A stretch of 64,000 bases of DNA from Vibrio tritonius. GTDB taxonomy: Bacteria > Pseudomonadota > Gammaproteobacteria > Enterobacterales > Vibrionaceae. Positions 17,128 to 26,497 of this stretch are shown here, piece after piece; within the stretch, counting starts at the first letter, position 1, and each line of letters begins with the position of its first letter. Location of the stretch: assembly GCF_001547935.1 (NCBI RefSeq), contig NZ_AP014636.1:1723203-1787202 (forward strand), in the 5' to 3' direction. The notes under the pieces were generated by a model that saw nothing but the letters and a program-made list of their open reading frames with translations, was not told the origin of the DNA and did no database searches. A program made the position numbers and the translations under genes.

Positions 17128-17145
17128 TGGTTTGATCAAAGCGTG

Positions 17146-18549
17146 CTATACGCCGAAATAGTGTTTGGCATTTTGATAACAGATACCGCGAACCATCTGG
17201 CTTAACAATGGGAAGTCGTTAGGTGCTTCACCTTGCTCAACCCAAGATGCAAGCATCTGACACAAAATGCGGCGAAAATATTCATGACGGGTATAAGACA
17301 TAAAGCTACGGCTATCAGTCAACATACCGACAAAGCGACTGAGTAACCCCAATTGAGCCAGTTGGGTCATTTGGCGCACCATGCCATCTTTCTGGTCGTT
17401 GAACCACCAGCCAGAACCGAACTGGATTTTCCCCGGTACACCGCCACCTTGGAAGTTGCCACACATAGTACCAATCACTTCGTTATCTCTTGGGTTCAAG
17501 CAGTAAAGAATGGTTTTAGGTAATGCGTCGTCTTTGTCCAACGCATCCAGAAGCTTAGCTAAAGGCGCGGCTACTAGATCATCATTAATGGAATCAAATC
17601 CAGTGTCGGGGCCAAGTAAGGTCAACATCCGCGAATTATTATTACGCAGCGCGCCAATGTGGTATTGCTGCACCCATTCACGTTTCGCGTATTCACGCCC
17701 TAGAAAGACCAATACGGCGGTTTTAAATTGTGCCGCTTGATGCGGGGTGATTTCATTACCACCAAGCCGTTGGCTCAAAATCGCATCCAGTTCTTGCTCG
17801 GTTGCTTCTTCATACACCACGGTATCGAGCGCATGGTCAGATACACAGCAGCCATGAGCTTGGAAATGGTCCAATCGGTTTTTTAGAGCTTGGCATACAT
17901 CGCTAAAACGACTAATCGAGACATCGGCAACGGCTTCTAAACGATGAATGTAATCAACAAATCCGGCGAGATGAATATTAAAGGCTTTATCAGGGCGCCA
18001 ACTTGGACGCATTTGGATCGCAAAAGAAGGATCGTCAGCAACCTGCTTATGTGCGGTTAAGTTATCAATCGGGTCATCTGTGGTGCCAACCATTTCCACA
18101 TTCATTTTTTCCATGATCCGGCGAGCACGAAAATCCTCGGTTGCCAGCATTTCATTGCATTGATTCCAAATGTTTTCTGCACTGGCTTCGTTAACAATGA
18201 TGTTGCTTAAGCCAAACGGACGACGTAACTCTAAATGACTCCAGTGGTAAATAGGGTTGCCAATGGTGTGAGGGACAGTTGCGGCAAACGCCATAAATTT
18301 TTCTTTGTCAGTCGCATCACCAGTACAAAAACGTTCATCTACTCCATTACTGCGCATCGCGCGCCATTTGTAGTGATCGCCTCGTAACCAGATGTCGGTC
18401 AAGTTAGTGAACTGGTAGTTATCGGCCACCTGCTGTGGGGGCAAGTGACAGTGAAAATCGATGATAGGTAAATCAGCTGCCACATCATGATAGAGACGAC
18501 GAGCAAGCTCAGAATGTAATAAGAAATCTTCAGATAGAAAAGTGGCCAT
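17146..18549 (-). CDS. uxaC: Glucuronate (uronate) isomerase
   Basis: UxaC isomerises glucuronate to fructuronate and galacturonate to tagaturonate, and is the shared entry enzyme for both hexuronates. The 467-residue product has the metal-binding [11 protein letters not shown] motif near residue 30 and the conserved [10 protein letters not shown] and [14 protein letters not shown] segments. Length matches E. coli UxaC (470). It is the first gene of the minus-strand uxaC-uxaA unit, divergent from the TRAP transporter genes. Confidence 0.97.
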   Translation of the reverse strand: MATFLSEDFLLHSELARRLYHDVAADLPIIDFHCHLPPQQVADNYQFTNLTDIWLRGDHYKWRAMRSNGVDERFCTGDATDKEKFMAFAATVPHTIGNPIYHWSHLELRRPFGLSNIIVNEASAENIWNQCNEMLATEDFRARRIMEKMNVEMVGTTDDPIDNLTAHKQVADDPSFAIQMRPSWRPDKAFNIHLAGFVDYIHRLEAVADVSISRFSDVCQALKNRLDHFQAHGCCVSDHALDTVVYEEATEQELDAILSQRLGGNEITPHQAAQFKTAVLVFLGREYAKREWVQQYHIGALRNNNSRMLTLLGPDTGFDSINDDLVAAPLAKLLDALDKDDALPKTILYCLNPRDNEVIGTMCGNFQGGGVPGKIQFGSGWWFNDQKDGMVRQMTQLAQLGLLSRFVGMLTDSRSFMSYTRHEYFRRILCQMLASWVEQGEAPNDFPLLSQMVRGICYQNAKHYFGV

Positions 18550-18569
18550 AATTAAAACCTAACTTGTTA

Positions 18570-18600
18570 TACCAATATTTGGGTAAATGTCATATTGGTA
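18570..18600. promoter_or_regulatory. Candidate hexuronate-repressor operator (9-bp inverted repeat)
   Basis: A perfect inverted repeat, TACCAATAT (18570-18578) and ATATTGGTA (18592-18600), lies 21 bp upstream of uxaC. The TTGGTNNACCAA-type halves resemble operators of ExuR/UxuR regulators. Assignment to the GntR protein at 14714 is inferred. Confidence 0.5.
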
Positions 18601-18772
18601 CAGTAAATCCGTTACGGTTTATTTCTGAGATCACCATTACAAATTGAATAATTAGGTTATTTTCACTCCCTTATAGCTCAATATATTTGTTAAGTTGTTA
18701 TCTTTGTCAAATTTTAAAACACCTTTTCATTAAATGGTTCATTTTTTGATCATTAGCTCATTTCTAATGTTA

Positions 18773-18808
18773 TACCAAATATAATCTAACAGACCACGAG
18801 GTATACCA
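18773..18808. promoter_or_regulatory. Second candidate operator, upstream of the TRAP genes
   Basis: The palindrome GGTATACC (18800-18807, flanked as AGGTATACCA) and a nearby half-site TACCAA (18773-18778) lie about 120-155 bp before the dctQ-like start. Both share the ACCA/TGGT core with the repeat near uxaC. An 8-bp inverted repeat, CCTTTGAC/GTCAAAGG (18833-18840 and 18882-18889), follows in the probable leader. Confidence 0.45.
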
Positions 18809-18926
18809 ATTATAAAATTAACCTAATTCGTGCCTTTGACGTTTGTGAAATACCCATGTTTGCTTGGATGTACTGAGTAAGGTCAAAGGATAACAACTGA
18901 ATTTGATTACACGAAGAGATGAAGAA

Positions 18927-19460
18927 ATGTTTATCCGAGCAATGAACGATTTAATAAGTCGCGTGTTACAACTGGTGCTAACCCTCTTTATGATCGTCAT
19001 GATCATCGCGGTCGTTTGGCAAGTTTTCACTCGTTTTGTATTGCAAGATCCATCGGGATTCACTGATGAGCTATCACGATACCTACTTATTTGGATTGGG
19101 ATCCTTGGTGGCGCCTACACTTTTGTGATTAAACGCCATCTGGCTTTAGAGCTTCTTGCAGCCAAATTATCTGAGCGCGGTATATGCGTACTGAGTGTGG
19201 TCACTAACCTCATCATTATCGCTTTCTCGTCCATAGCCTTTATTTACGGGGGGTCAGATTTAGTCTCCAGCACCCTCAAACATGGTCAAATATCACCGGG
19301 GATCGTGATTGGTGGCCATCACTTACTGATTGGTTATGTCTATTTAGTGGTGCCTATCGCCGGAGTTCTTATCGGCTACTTTGGCTTGATTGACATCATC
19401 CAAGCACTACAAAAACTCACTCAAAAATCCAACCCAAGCTCATTAGAGGGACAATTATAA
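18927..19460 (+). CDS. TRAP transporter small permease (DctQ family)
   Basis: This 177-residue membrane protein has four transmembrane helices and the DctQ pattern WQVFTRFVLQDPSGFTDELS followed by RYLLIWIGILGGAY. With the large permease and binding protein it forms a sodium-driven importer. The ATG at 18927 was chosen over the TTG at 18903 because a GAAGAG ribosome-binding sequence lies eight bases ahead. Its stop overlaps the next start by one base (TAATG). Location among uxa/uxu genes points to hexuronate as substrate. Confidence 0.9.
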   Translation: MFIRAMNDLISRVLQLVLTLFMIVMIIAVVWQVFTRFVLQDPSGFTDELSRYLLIWIGILGGAYTFVIKRHLALELLAAKLSERGICVLSVVTNLIIIAFSSIAFIYGGSDLVSSTLKHGQISPGIVIGGHHLLIGYVYLVVPIAGVLIGYFGLIDIIQALQKLTQKSNPSSLEGQL

Positions 19461-20818
19461 TGACGCTTCTTGACTTGCTGTTCTCTCAGCACTTTCTACT
19501 CAGTATGCCAGATGCCTTTTATGACCTGATGCCCGTAGTAGTCCTGTTCTGCACTTTGGGGGTTTTGCTACTTGTGGGTGTACCAATAGCATTTTCTATC
19601 GGTATCGCAGCTCTACTCACGGTATTTATCGATTTCCCTATTGATAAAGCCACGCTCCTCGTATCCCAAAAACTCGCTAACGGGTTAGATAACTTTGGGC
19701 TACTGGCATTGCCCTTTTTTATCGTGGCAGGCAACCTCATGAATCGCGGCGGGCTCGCTAGCCGTTTAATCAACTTCGCTATGTTGTTCGGCGGAAGATT
19801 GCCCGGTTCTCTTGCTCACGTTAACGTCATTGCGAACATGTTGTTTGGATCATTGTCCGGCTCTGCTACTGCTTCAGCAGCGGCGGTAGGCGGCATCATG
19901 AAACCACTACAAGAAAAACAAAAATACCCGATTGATTTCTCCACCGCGGTCAATGTGGCATCTTGCCCATCAGGGCTGCTTATTCCACCCTCTAACATTC
20001 TGATCTTATTTGCGTTAGTGAGTAGCACTTCGGTGCAGTACCTCTTTATCGCAGGTTATATTCCTGGAATTTTGATGGGGCTTGGCATCATGACAGGGAT
20101 CTTTTTACTCGGTAAACGCTACCACATCCCTCAAGAAAAAATCGTGGTTTCGGAAAAAACGAGTAAAGTCGTTTGGGATGCGATCCCAAGCCTTACTTTA
20201 GTCATCATTATTATGGGCGGGATATTAGCGGGGATTTTCACCGCAACCGAAGCATCTGCTATTGCTGTGGTTTATGCCTTAATTTTAGGCGTGTTCTATC
20301 GCGAACTGAAACTCAAAGACATGTTCCCTGTGTTAATCGAAAGTGTCGTGACGACCTCTATCGTCCTATTGATGGTGGCCACCTCTTCAGCCATGTCATG
20401 GGCAATGGCTAACGCCGACATCCCAACGTTCATTTCCGATTTTGTTATGCAAACCTCCACCAATCCGATTGTGGTGATTTTGCTCATGAATATCATTCTA
20501 TTGGTGGTCGGCACCTTTATGGATATGACCCCAGCAGTACTGATTTTTACCCCGATCTTTTTGCCAATAGCTACCCAACTTGGCATCGACCCGATTCACT
20601 TTGGCATTATCCTTGTGTTCAACCTGTGTATTGGTATCTGTACTCCACCCGTTGGTACAGCACTCTTTGTTGGCTGTAGTGTCTCCAACTCTAAACTGGG
20701 CCAAGTCGTCCCTAAACTGGTACCTCTGTTTGCCATCATGATCATCACTCTCGGGATAATTACCTTATTCCCTTCACTATCCCTATGGTTACCAACCCTA
20801 GCCGGATACCAACATTAA
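19460..20818 (+). CDS. TRAP transporter large permease (DctM family)
   Basis: The 452-residue membrane protein has about a dozen transmembrane helices and typical DctM motifs: GVPIAFSIGIAALLT, LPFFIVAGNLMNRGG, GSLSGSATASAAAVGGIM and LCIGICTPPVGTALFVGC. It forms the ion-coupled channel of the TRAP importer. It is translationally coupled to the small permease and followed after 21 bp by the binding-protein gene. Confidence 0.95.
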   Translation: MTLLDLLFSQHFLLSMPDAFYDLMPVVVLFCTLGVLLLVGVPIAFSIGIAALLTVFIDFPIDKATLLVSQKLANGLDNFGLLALPFFIVAGNLMNRGGLASRLINFAMLFGGRLPGSLAHVNVIANMLFGSLSGSATASAAAVGGIMKPLQEKQKYPIDFSTAVNVASCPSGLLIPPSNILILFALVSSTSVQYLFIAGYIPGILMGLGIMTGIFLLGKRYHIPQEKIVVSEKTSKVVWDAIPSLTLVIIIMGGILAGIFTATEASAIAVVYALILGVFYRELKLKDMFPVLIESVVTTSIVLLMVATSSAMSWAMANADIPTFISDFVMQTSTNPIVVILLMNIILLVVGTFMDMTPAVLIFTPIFLPIATQLGIDPIHFGIILVFNLCIGICTPPVGTALFVGCSVSNSKLGQVVPKLVPLFAIMIITLGIITLFPSLSLWLPTLAGYQH

Positions 20819-20839
20819 CAACAATAACAGGACCCTACA

Positions 20840-21802
20840 ATGAAACGACTGAACCAACTCATTCTTACCTGTGCAGCTTCTGCTCTAGTGGCAGTGAATG
20901 TCCAAGCTGCCACATTAAAATTAGCTCATGAACTGCCTACAGAGCACCCAGTACACGCGTCACTTGCTTGGTTTGCTCAACAAGTGAAACAACGCGCTCA
21001 TTTACGCGTTAAAGTTTACCCTAATGGCACACTAGGTAATGAAACAGGCCTACTGCAAATGGTACAAAATGGTACGATTGCCTTTACCAAAGTCAGTGCT
21101 GCACCATTGACCTCATTTGCGCCCGACTACAAATTGCTGTCACTTCCTTATCTTTATAAAAGTGACACTCAGTATCACCAAGTTCTTGATGGCCCCATTG
21201 GCGAAAAAATTCTCGCCTCATCAAAAGACTCTGGGTTCCTCGGTCTTGCCTTTTTAGATGCAGGCTCACGTAGTTTCTATACATCAAAACCCATTCGTAC
21301 GCCTGACGATCTAAAAGGTCTAAAAATCCGCGTACAAAATTCTTCTGTCTCTATTGACACTATCAAAGCACTCGGTGGAACCCCCGTGCCACTGCCTTAC
21401 GGTGAACTCTACTCAGCAATGCAGCAAGGTGTGGTTGATGGCGCAGAAAACAACATCCCTTCTTATTACTCTTCTCGCCACTACGAAGTAGAAAAAGTGT
21501 ACTCATACGATAAACACACCATGGTGCCAGACGTACTTGTTGTCTCCACAAGCGTATGGGATTCCCTCACCGATGAACAACGTAAAGTAATTCGTGAAGT
21601 CGCTAAAGAAACCGTTAAACAGCAAGAAACTAACTGGAACAATTACGTAGAGAAATCGAAAAAAGCACTGACCGCTAACCACATTACCTTTGTGCAAAGC
21701 GACATCAGTAAATTCCAAGCCGCGGTAAAACCGGTTTATGACAAATTCCGTAAGGAAAACCCAAGCCTAGTCGGCATGCTTGACGATATTCAAGCCCAGT
21801 AA
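20840..21802 (+). CDS. TRAP transporter substrate-binding protein (DctP family)
   Basis: The 320-residue periplasmic protein begins with a signal peptide (about residues 1-23, ending VNVQA) followed by ATLKLAHELPTEHPVH, a typical DctP start. The signature KGLKIRVQNSSVSIDTIKALGGTPVPLPYGELY, of which only parts are quoted elsewhere, contains the ligand-carboxylate arginine (Arg in KIRVQ). Context suggests it captures glucuronate, galacturonate or a related sugar acid. A strong hairpin follows the stop, which may stabilise this highly expressed part of the mRNA. Confidence 0.93.
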   Translation: MKRLNQLILTCAASALVAVNVQAATLKLAHELPTEHPVHASLAWFAQQVKQRAHLRVKVYPNGTLGNETGLLQMVQNGTIAFTKVSAAPLTSFAPDYKLLSLPYLYKSDTQYHQVLDGPIGEKILASSKDSGFLGLAFLDAGSRSFYTSKPIRTPDDLKGLKIRVQNSSVSIDTIKALGGTPVPLPYGELYSAMQQGVVDGAENNIPSYYSSRHYEVEKVYSYDKHTMVPDVLVVSTSVWDSLTDEQRKVIREVAKETVKQQETNWNNYVEKSKKALTANHITFVQSDISKFQAAVKPVYDKFRKENPSLVGMLDDIQAQ

Positions 21803-21810
21803 TTTTTGTA

Positions 21811-21841
21811 AGTGGGTACTTACTTATTTTAAGTACCCACT
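21811..21841 (+). other. Hairpin after the TRAP binding-protein gene
   Basis: A perfect 11-bp stem AGTGGGTACTT/AAGTACCCACT (21811-21821 and 21831-21841) is followed by A residues rather than T, so it is not a standard terminator on the plus strand. Confidence 0.6.
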
Positions 21842-21904
21842 AAAAACTCATGTCGATGCTGCCAACAATCAGCACCATCACCTTCAATGATTGAGCATTT
21901 TATT

Positions 21905-23404
21905 ATGAAATTATCTTTATCTTCTCTCTCTCAAGCGAATGCTGCACAGCGTCCTTTTCCATCTGAGCTTTCTGCCAAAGTGGGGATTGTTCACCTTGGC
22001 TATGGCGCTTTTCACCGCGCACATCAAGCTTTAATTACCGATACCTACATGAAAGAAAAAGGGGGAAACTGGAAAATTGTAGGTGTCTCTTGGGGTAACA
22101 CCGAGTTACAAGACAGTATGGCTCAACAAGATAATCTTTATTCTGTCGGAGTGGGATACAACGATCAATTGGACCTCCACATTGTTGGAGCAGTCGAAAC
22201 TATTCTAACCAGCCGAGAAATTGATAAAGTCTTTGCCTATTTACGCGACCCTGCAATAAAAATTGTCTCTCTTACCGTGACAGAAAAAGGTTACTGCCAT
22301 AACCCGGCCACTGGTGACTTGGATTTAGAACACCCATTTATCAAACATGACTTGGAAGACCCAACTCACCCACAATCGGCCATCGGTTTTCTAGTCGAAG
22401 GGTTGAACTACCGACGCCTACATGGCATTCGCCCATTTACACCTATGACTTGCGATAATCTCCCAGAAAATGGCCATGTATTGGAGAAAGTCGTGTTGCA
22501 ATTTGCCCAAGCGCGTGATGCAGAACTGTATCAATGGATTAAAGATAATATTCAATTTCCATGCACTATGGTCGACCGCATTGTGCCACGCACAACCGCG
22601 CAAGACATTAATCGTGTCTCTGACGCGCTTGGCGTGCGAGATGATGCTTGTGTTGTTACCGAACCGTTCTTGCAATGGGTTGTTGAGGATAAATTTGTTA
22701 ACGAAAGACCCTTGTGGGAAACAACATCCATTGCCAATATTCAAGTCACGGATAACGTGCTGCCATTTGAAAAGATGAAATTGCGACTGCTTAATGGTAC
22801 TCACTCATCTATGGCCTATCTTGGTTACCTATCCGGCTATAGCACGATTGCTGAAACCATCGCTGACCCGCAATTTAAAACCTTTATTCGCGCCATGATG
22901 GATAACGAGATTACCCCTTCAGTTCATATCCAAGGGGTAGATCTAAATGACTACAAAAATCAATTAATTGAACGTTATGAAAACCGAGCGCTAAAACATC
23001 TGACTTGGCAAATCGCAATGGATGGTTCACAAAAAGTACCTCAGCGCTTCTTACAAACCATGCGTTATGGATTAGAGCACAATATCGATCTTTCTGGCCT
23101 CTATCTCGCGCTTGCAGGATGGATTCGTTACGTCAGCGGTATCGATGAACAAAACCAACCCATTGACGTTCAAGACCCATTGAAAGAAACCTTTGCTCAA
23201 GTCTGGGAACAGCATAAGAATACTCCTGAGCAATTGGTGCCAGCCTTCGTCGCCATCAATAAAGTGTTTGATCCCTTCTTTGCACAGCATCCTCAATTCA
23301 TTGATCAATTAACAGCAGCACTCAAAGTCATCATGAATGTAGGTGCAAAACAAGCGGTCTACCAGTGGGTTCAAGAACATCAGTCACTTGCTACTCATTG
23401 CTGA
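21905..23404 (+). CDS. uxuB: Fructuronate reductase / mannitol dehydrogenase family protein
   Basis: UxuB reduces fructuronate to mannonate with NADH. The 499-residue protein shows the long-chain mannitol-dehydrogenase pattern: VHLGYGAFHRAHQA near residue 30, TVTEKGYCHN, and the catalytic KMKLRLLNGTHSSMAYLGYL region. The start at 21905 (MKLSLSSL) was chosen over the ATG at 21887 because homologous proteins begin there and GAG lies at a suitable distance. It is upstream of uxuA by ten bases. No separate tagaturonate reductase is present in the window. Confidence 0.88.
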   Translation: MKLSLSSLSQANAAQRPFPSELSAKVGIVHLGYGAFHRAHQALITDTYMKEKGGNWKIVGVSWGNTELQDSMAQQDNLYSVGVGYNDQLDLHIVGAVETILTSREIDKVFAYLRDPAIKIVSLTVTEKGYCHNPATGDLDLEHPFIKHDLEDPTHPQSAIGFLVEGLNYRRLHGIRPFTPMTCDNLPENGHVLEKVVLQFAQARDAELYQWIKDNIQFPCTMVDRIVPRTTAQDINRVSDALGVRDDACVVTEPFLQWVVEDKFVNERPLWETTSIANIQVTDNVLPFEKMKLRLLNGTHSSMAYLGYLSGYSTIAETIADPQFKTFIRAMMDNEITPSVHIQGVDLNDYKNQLIERYENRALKHLTWQIAMDGSQKVPQRFLQTMRYGLEHNIDLSGLYLALAGWIRYVSGIDEQNQPIDVQDPLKETFAQVWEQHKNTPEQLVPAFVAINKVFDPFFAQHPQFIDQLTAALKVIMNVGAKQAVYQWVQEHQSLATHC

Positions 23405-23414
23405 GGAGATCAAC

Positions 23415-24470
23415 ATGCATATGACATTTCGCTGGTATGGCGAAGGAAATGACAAAGTCACTCTTGGCCAAATCAGGCAAATTCCCGGAGTTGAAGGGAT
23501 CGTTTGGTCACTGCACGATATGCCCGCTGGAGAACTTTGGAGTGAAGAGCGCATCAACAAAGAAAAAACGCTAATCGAAGCGGCGGGATTTAATATCGAT
23601 GTGGTTGAAAGCGTGAACGTGCATGAAGACATCAAGCTGGGTCTACCCAGTCGAGATATGTATATCGATAACTATAAAGAGACGTTGCGTCGCTTAGCCA
23701 AAGCTGGAGTTAAAGTCGTCTGTTACAACTTTATGCCAGTCTTTGACTGGACACGCACCGAGCTGTTTCATCCATTACCGGACGGTTCCAATGCGCTGTT
23801 TTTTGAAAAAAGCCGTATTGATAATATCAACCCATTAGAGCTTATCGATACACTGGCAAAAAATGTCGATGTCACAATGCCAGGTTGGGAACCAGAGCGT
23901 TTGGCCAAACTCAAACAGACCTTCAAGCAATATGAAAACTTTACTGCTGAAGATCTGTGGGCCAATCTTGGTTACTTCCTTAAACAAGTAATTCCGGTTT
24001 GTGAAGAGGTAGGCATCAAAATGGGGATACATCCGGATGACCCCGCTTTTCCTATCTTTGGTTTGCCTCGCATCATCACAAATAAAGAGAACATCGACCG
24101 CTTTTTAAAACTGGTCGATAGTCCATACAACGGGTTAAGCCTGTGTACCGGCTCGTTAGGCTCAGCCAATAACGACCTGCCTGATATCATCGATACCTTT
24201 GCTGACCGTATCCACTTTATCCATATTCGTAATGTAAAACGTTTTGAAAATGGCGATTTTATCGAAACCTCCCATCGCGCCTGTGATGGCTCAGTCGATA
24301 CCGTGAAAGTGATCAAAACTCTACATAAACATAATTTTCAGGGCTATGTACGCCCAGATCACGGACGGCACATTTGGGGAGAAGAGAACTGGGCAAGGCC
24401 AGGTTATGGTCTCTATGATCGAGCCTTAGGCATCATGTATATCTTGGGGGTATGGGACAGTTTACCGTAA
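23415..24470 (+). CDS. uxuA: Mannonate dehydratase
   Basis: UxuA dehydrates D-mannonate to KDG in the glucuronate branch. The 351-residue protein begins MHMTFRWYGEGNDKVTLGQI and has the TIM-barrel metal-site segments MGIHPDDPAFPIFGLPRI, LCTGSLGS, IHFIHIRNVKR and VRPDHGRHIWGE. The ATG at 23415 has GAGGAG eight bases upstream, ruling out the longer frame that runs back into uxuB. It ends the TRAP-uxuBA unit, with a strong terminator following. KDG kinase and KDPG aldolase are not in the window. Confidence 0.95.
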   Translation: MHMTFRWYGEGNDKVTLGQIRQIPGVEGIVWSLHDMPAGELWSEERINKEKTLIEAAGFNIDVVESVNVHEDIKLGLPSRDMYIDNYKETLRRLAKAGVKVVCYNFMPVFDWTRTELFHPLPDGSNALFFEKSRIDNINPLELIDTLAKNVDVTMPGWEPERLAKLKQTFKQYENFTAEDLWANLGYFLKQVIPVCEEVGIKMGIHPDDPAFPIFGLPRIITNKENIDRFLKLVDSPYNGLSLCTGSLGSANNDLPDIIDTFADRIHFIHIRNVKRFENGDFIETSHRACDGSVDTVKVIKTLHKHNFQGYVRPDHGRHIWGEENWARPGYGLYDRALGIMYILGVWDSLP

Positions 24471-24528
24471 ATACTGAGTTACTCTTGATGCCCCGCTATA
24501 TTAACCTTACCTCGAAACCCTTAGGGGC

Positions 24529-24557
24529 AAAGCCAGCCATGGTGGTTGGCTTTTTTT
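24529..24557 (+). terminator. Terminator after uxuA
   Basis: The hairpin AAAGCCAGCC/GGTTGGCTTT (one G.T pair, 24529-24553) continues into a T run to 24557. Confidence 0.88.
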
Positions 24558-24613
24558 ATAGTTTCGCTTTTGTGGTCTCACTCTATTGGCGTTCAATTAA
24601 ACCAAGATGAGCG

Positions 24614-25336
24614 CTACATCAATCCTTTCGTTAAAGCGGTTAATCCACTTAAAAAGCAGAGAAACAGTGCACAACGGCGAATTTTTTCTTTAGGCCACGT
24701 TTGCGTAAACTTGATAGCCAATAGATACCCCAGCAGTACCGCTGGCATCAAAGGTAAGGAAATCAGAATGTGGTGCCATGTGAAAAAGCCGGCTACTCCT
24801 TGCACTATCAGTGACATGATAGAACTAAACACAAAAAAAGCGGCGAGATTACCGCGCAAATTATTTGCCTCTTGATGTTGAAGCAACAAGGCCATCGGGG
24901 GCCCACCAATGGCACTGCTGGTTCCAAAAAAGCCCGAGAAAAAACCCGCGATGGCCATTCGTCTTGGTGTCGGCTCCAATCGAAAAGGCAATAAACTCAC
25001 CAACACAGCGAACAACACTAAGAGACCCAACCACAGCTCTAGGACTTTAACTGATACCCATGTAAGCAGTACACCCCCTGCCATTGATCCGGGAACGCGG
25101 CCTAATAAAGCCATTTTAAGCCCACCAATTGAAATACTGCTGCGCAGTTTAAGCGCATTCAAAATAGAAAGAACTAAAGCACTTAACGTTACAGGTGCTG
25201 GCACATAATCAGGAGAAAGGATGAAAAGCAAAGGAGCTGCAACCACCGCCAAACCGAACCCTATTGCAGTTTGCACGAAAGAACCGATAAAAATGAGTAG
25301 AGCAGAAACCAAGGTGGTACCACTGAGATAATCCAT
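24614..25336 (-). CDS. TauE/SafE family sulfite exporter-like membrane protein
   Basis: The 240-residue protein has seven or eight hydrophobic helices and the TauE/SafE motifs FIGSFVQTAIGFGLAVVAAP at the N-terminus and GFFSGFFGTSSAIGGPPMAL in the second half. Family members export sulfite or small organosulfur or carboxylate anions; the substrate here is unknown. It is convergent with uxuA and is a single gene. A LuxR/HapR-like half-site (AAATTTATCAATAG) lies about 50 bp upstream, noted without claim. Confidence 0.85.
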   Translation of the reverse strand: MDYLSGTTLVSALLIFIGSFVQTAIGFGLAVVAAPLLFILSPDYVPAPVTLSALVLSILNALKLRSSISIGGLKMALLGRVPGSMAGGVLLTWVSVKVLELWLGLLVLFAVLVSLLPFRLEPTPRRMAIAGFFSGFFGTSSAIGGPPMALLLQHQEANNLRGNLAAFFVFSSIMSLIVQGVAGFFTWHHILISLPLMPAVLLGYLLAIKFTQTWPKEKIRRCALFLCFLSGLTALTKGLM

Positions 25337-25783
25337 TTGATTAGCCTTGAAAAATTGAAGACATTTAGCAACGTAACAGCTTCTAAAAATTTATCAATAG
25401 CAGCAGCATTCCCTTTGCCACACTATGATGATAAAGGGTTCTAGCACTTAATAATCAAATTAAAAAAAGTGTTTTTTAACACCTTCAAACAGATCAAGTC
25501 ATCCTTACAAGAACGATATTAACGCGGTTTAGTTCAGGTAACTTGCTGCTTTTGCTTAATTTTTATCCAACATCACTGTCTAATCGATTGGGAAACTAAA
25601 ATTGGAACGCAAAATTGCATAGTTACTCATTACCCAATTTTACTAACTAAAACCATTTGTTATCTATATGTTAACAATATTCACTATTATTCCAAATTCA
25701 ACTAACCAAATCCACCTTCTCTTAATATAAAGGAATATAAATAGTATGGGTAGCTTATATTTAAATTAAATCAAGGTAAATTA

Positions 25784-25858
25784 ATGAAAAAATTTTCGAC
25801 TAATAATATAAAACGATTCGTTATTTATTTAAATAAACACATCCAAATTGGTCGCTAA
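25784..25858 (+). CDS. Possible 24-residue small protein
   Basis: The frame begins MKKFSTNNIKRF and ends HIQIGR. It is strongly basic and is preceded by AAGG nine bases before the ATG. It lies in AT-rich DNA where short frames arise by chance, so this is only a candidate. Confidence 0.2.
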   Translation: MKKFSTNNIKRFVIYLNKHIQIGR

Positions 25859-26413
25859 TAAAACCACAAATAATCCATAAATAATATTTCTATAAATATA
25901 AGTAACAGAAATGAGACAATCACCTAGAAATTAGTTAGTGCTTTTATTCTATTTTGATATATAAATTGTTATAACGGTGTTCTACGATTCTATGCATTAT
26001 CCTACCTAGTGATAGAGAACTCACTATTATTATATGATATTTAGATTCATTTTTTATGAGAATTAAGTATATAGAAAAATGCCATTCCGTTTATCAAAAC
26101 CCAAACAAATTATAAAAATAACCTATAAACATATAGTTATAACGACAAAATACATTTTTAAGTGATATTGTTTTTGGCGATATTTGCCATTGGATTTTTT
26201 TTAGCAAAACTTGAAAAACTAGGAAATCCCTTTCATAGTTCTTTGAGTGCGATCAAGATTTAAAACTAAATGCTATTTTTGGTATTAAACTTTTCACATG
26301 TGTGTTTTAGCTAAAAAAACGCAAAAACAATAAGATGACTTTAAAAAAGTCAACTGTCTTTAATATGTAAACAAGTTGAATGTAAGATATTAATCGCGTT
26401 ATCCTCATTTATA

Positions 26414-26446
26414 GAAATAATGGTTAAATAGATTAACCATTATTTC
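26414..26446. promoter_or_regulatory. Perfect 14-bp inverted repeat upstream of phaB
   Basis: GAAATAATGGTTAA (26414-26427) and its exact inverse TTAACCATTATTTC (26433-26446) flank a 5-base centre, 52 bp before the phaB ATG. There is no T run after it. It could be an operator for a dimeric repressor or a leader hairpin. Confidence 0.6.
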
Positions 26447-26497
26447 TTAACGAACAGGGATAATAGCGAATACCATGCACTTTGAATGGAGTCTTTT

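Larger units (their letters stand above)
25337..26497. other. Long AT-rich intergenic region upstream of phaB
   Basis: This 1.16-kb stretch is visibly much richer in A and T than its neighbours and has no long reading frame. It contains a possible 24-codon frame (25784-25858) and a perfect palindrome close to phaB (26414-26446). It must hold the TauE and phaB promoters. Its length and composition suggest a heavily regulated, possibly H-NS-bound control region, which is inference. Confidence 0.6.

Noticed and set aside
25386..25400. LuxR/HapR quorum-sensing site before the TauE gene
   Set aside because: Only the right half of the 22-bp consensus matches well; the left half has many mismatches in AT-rich DNA.
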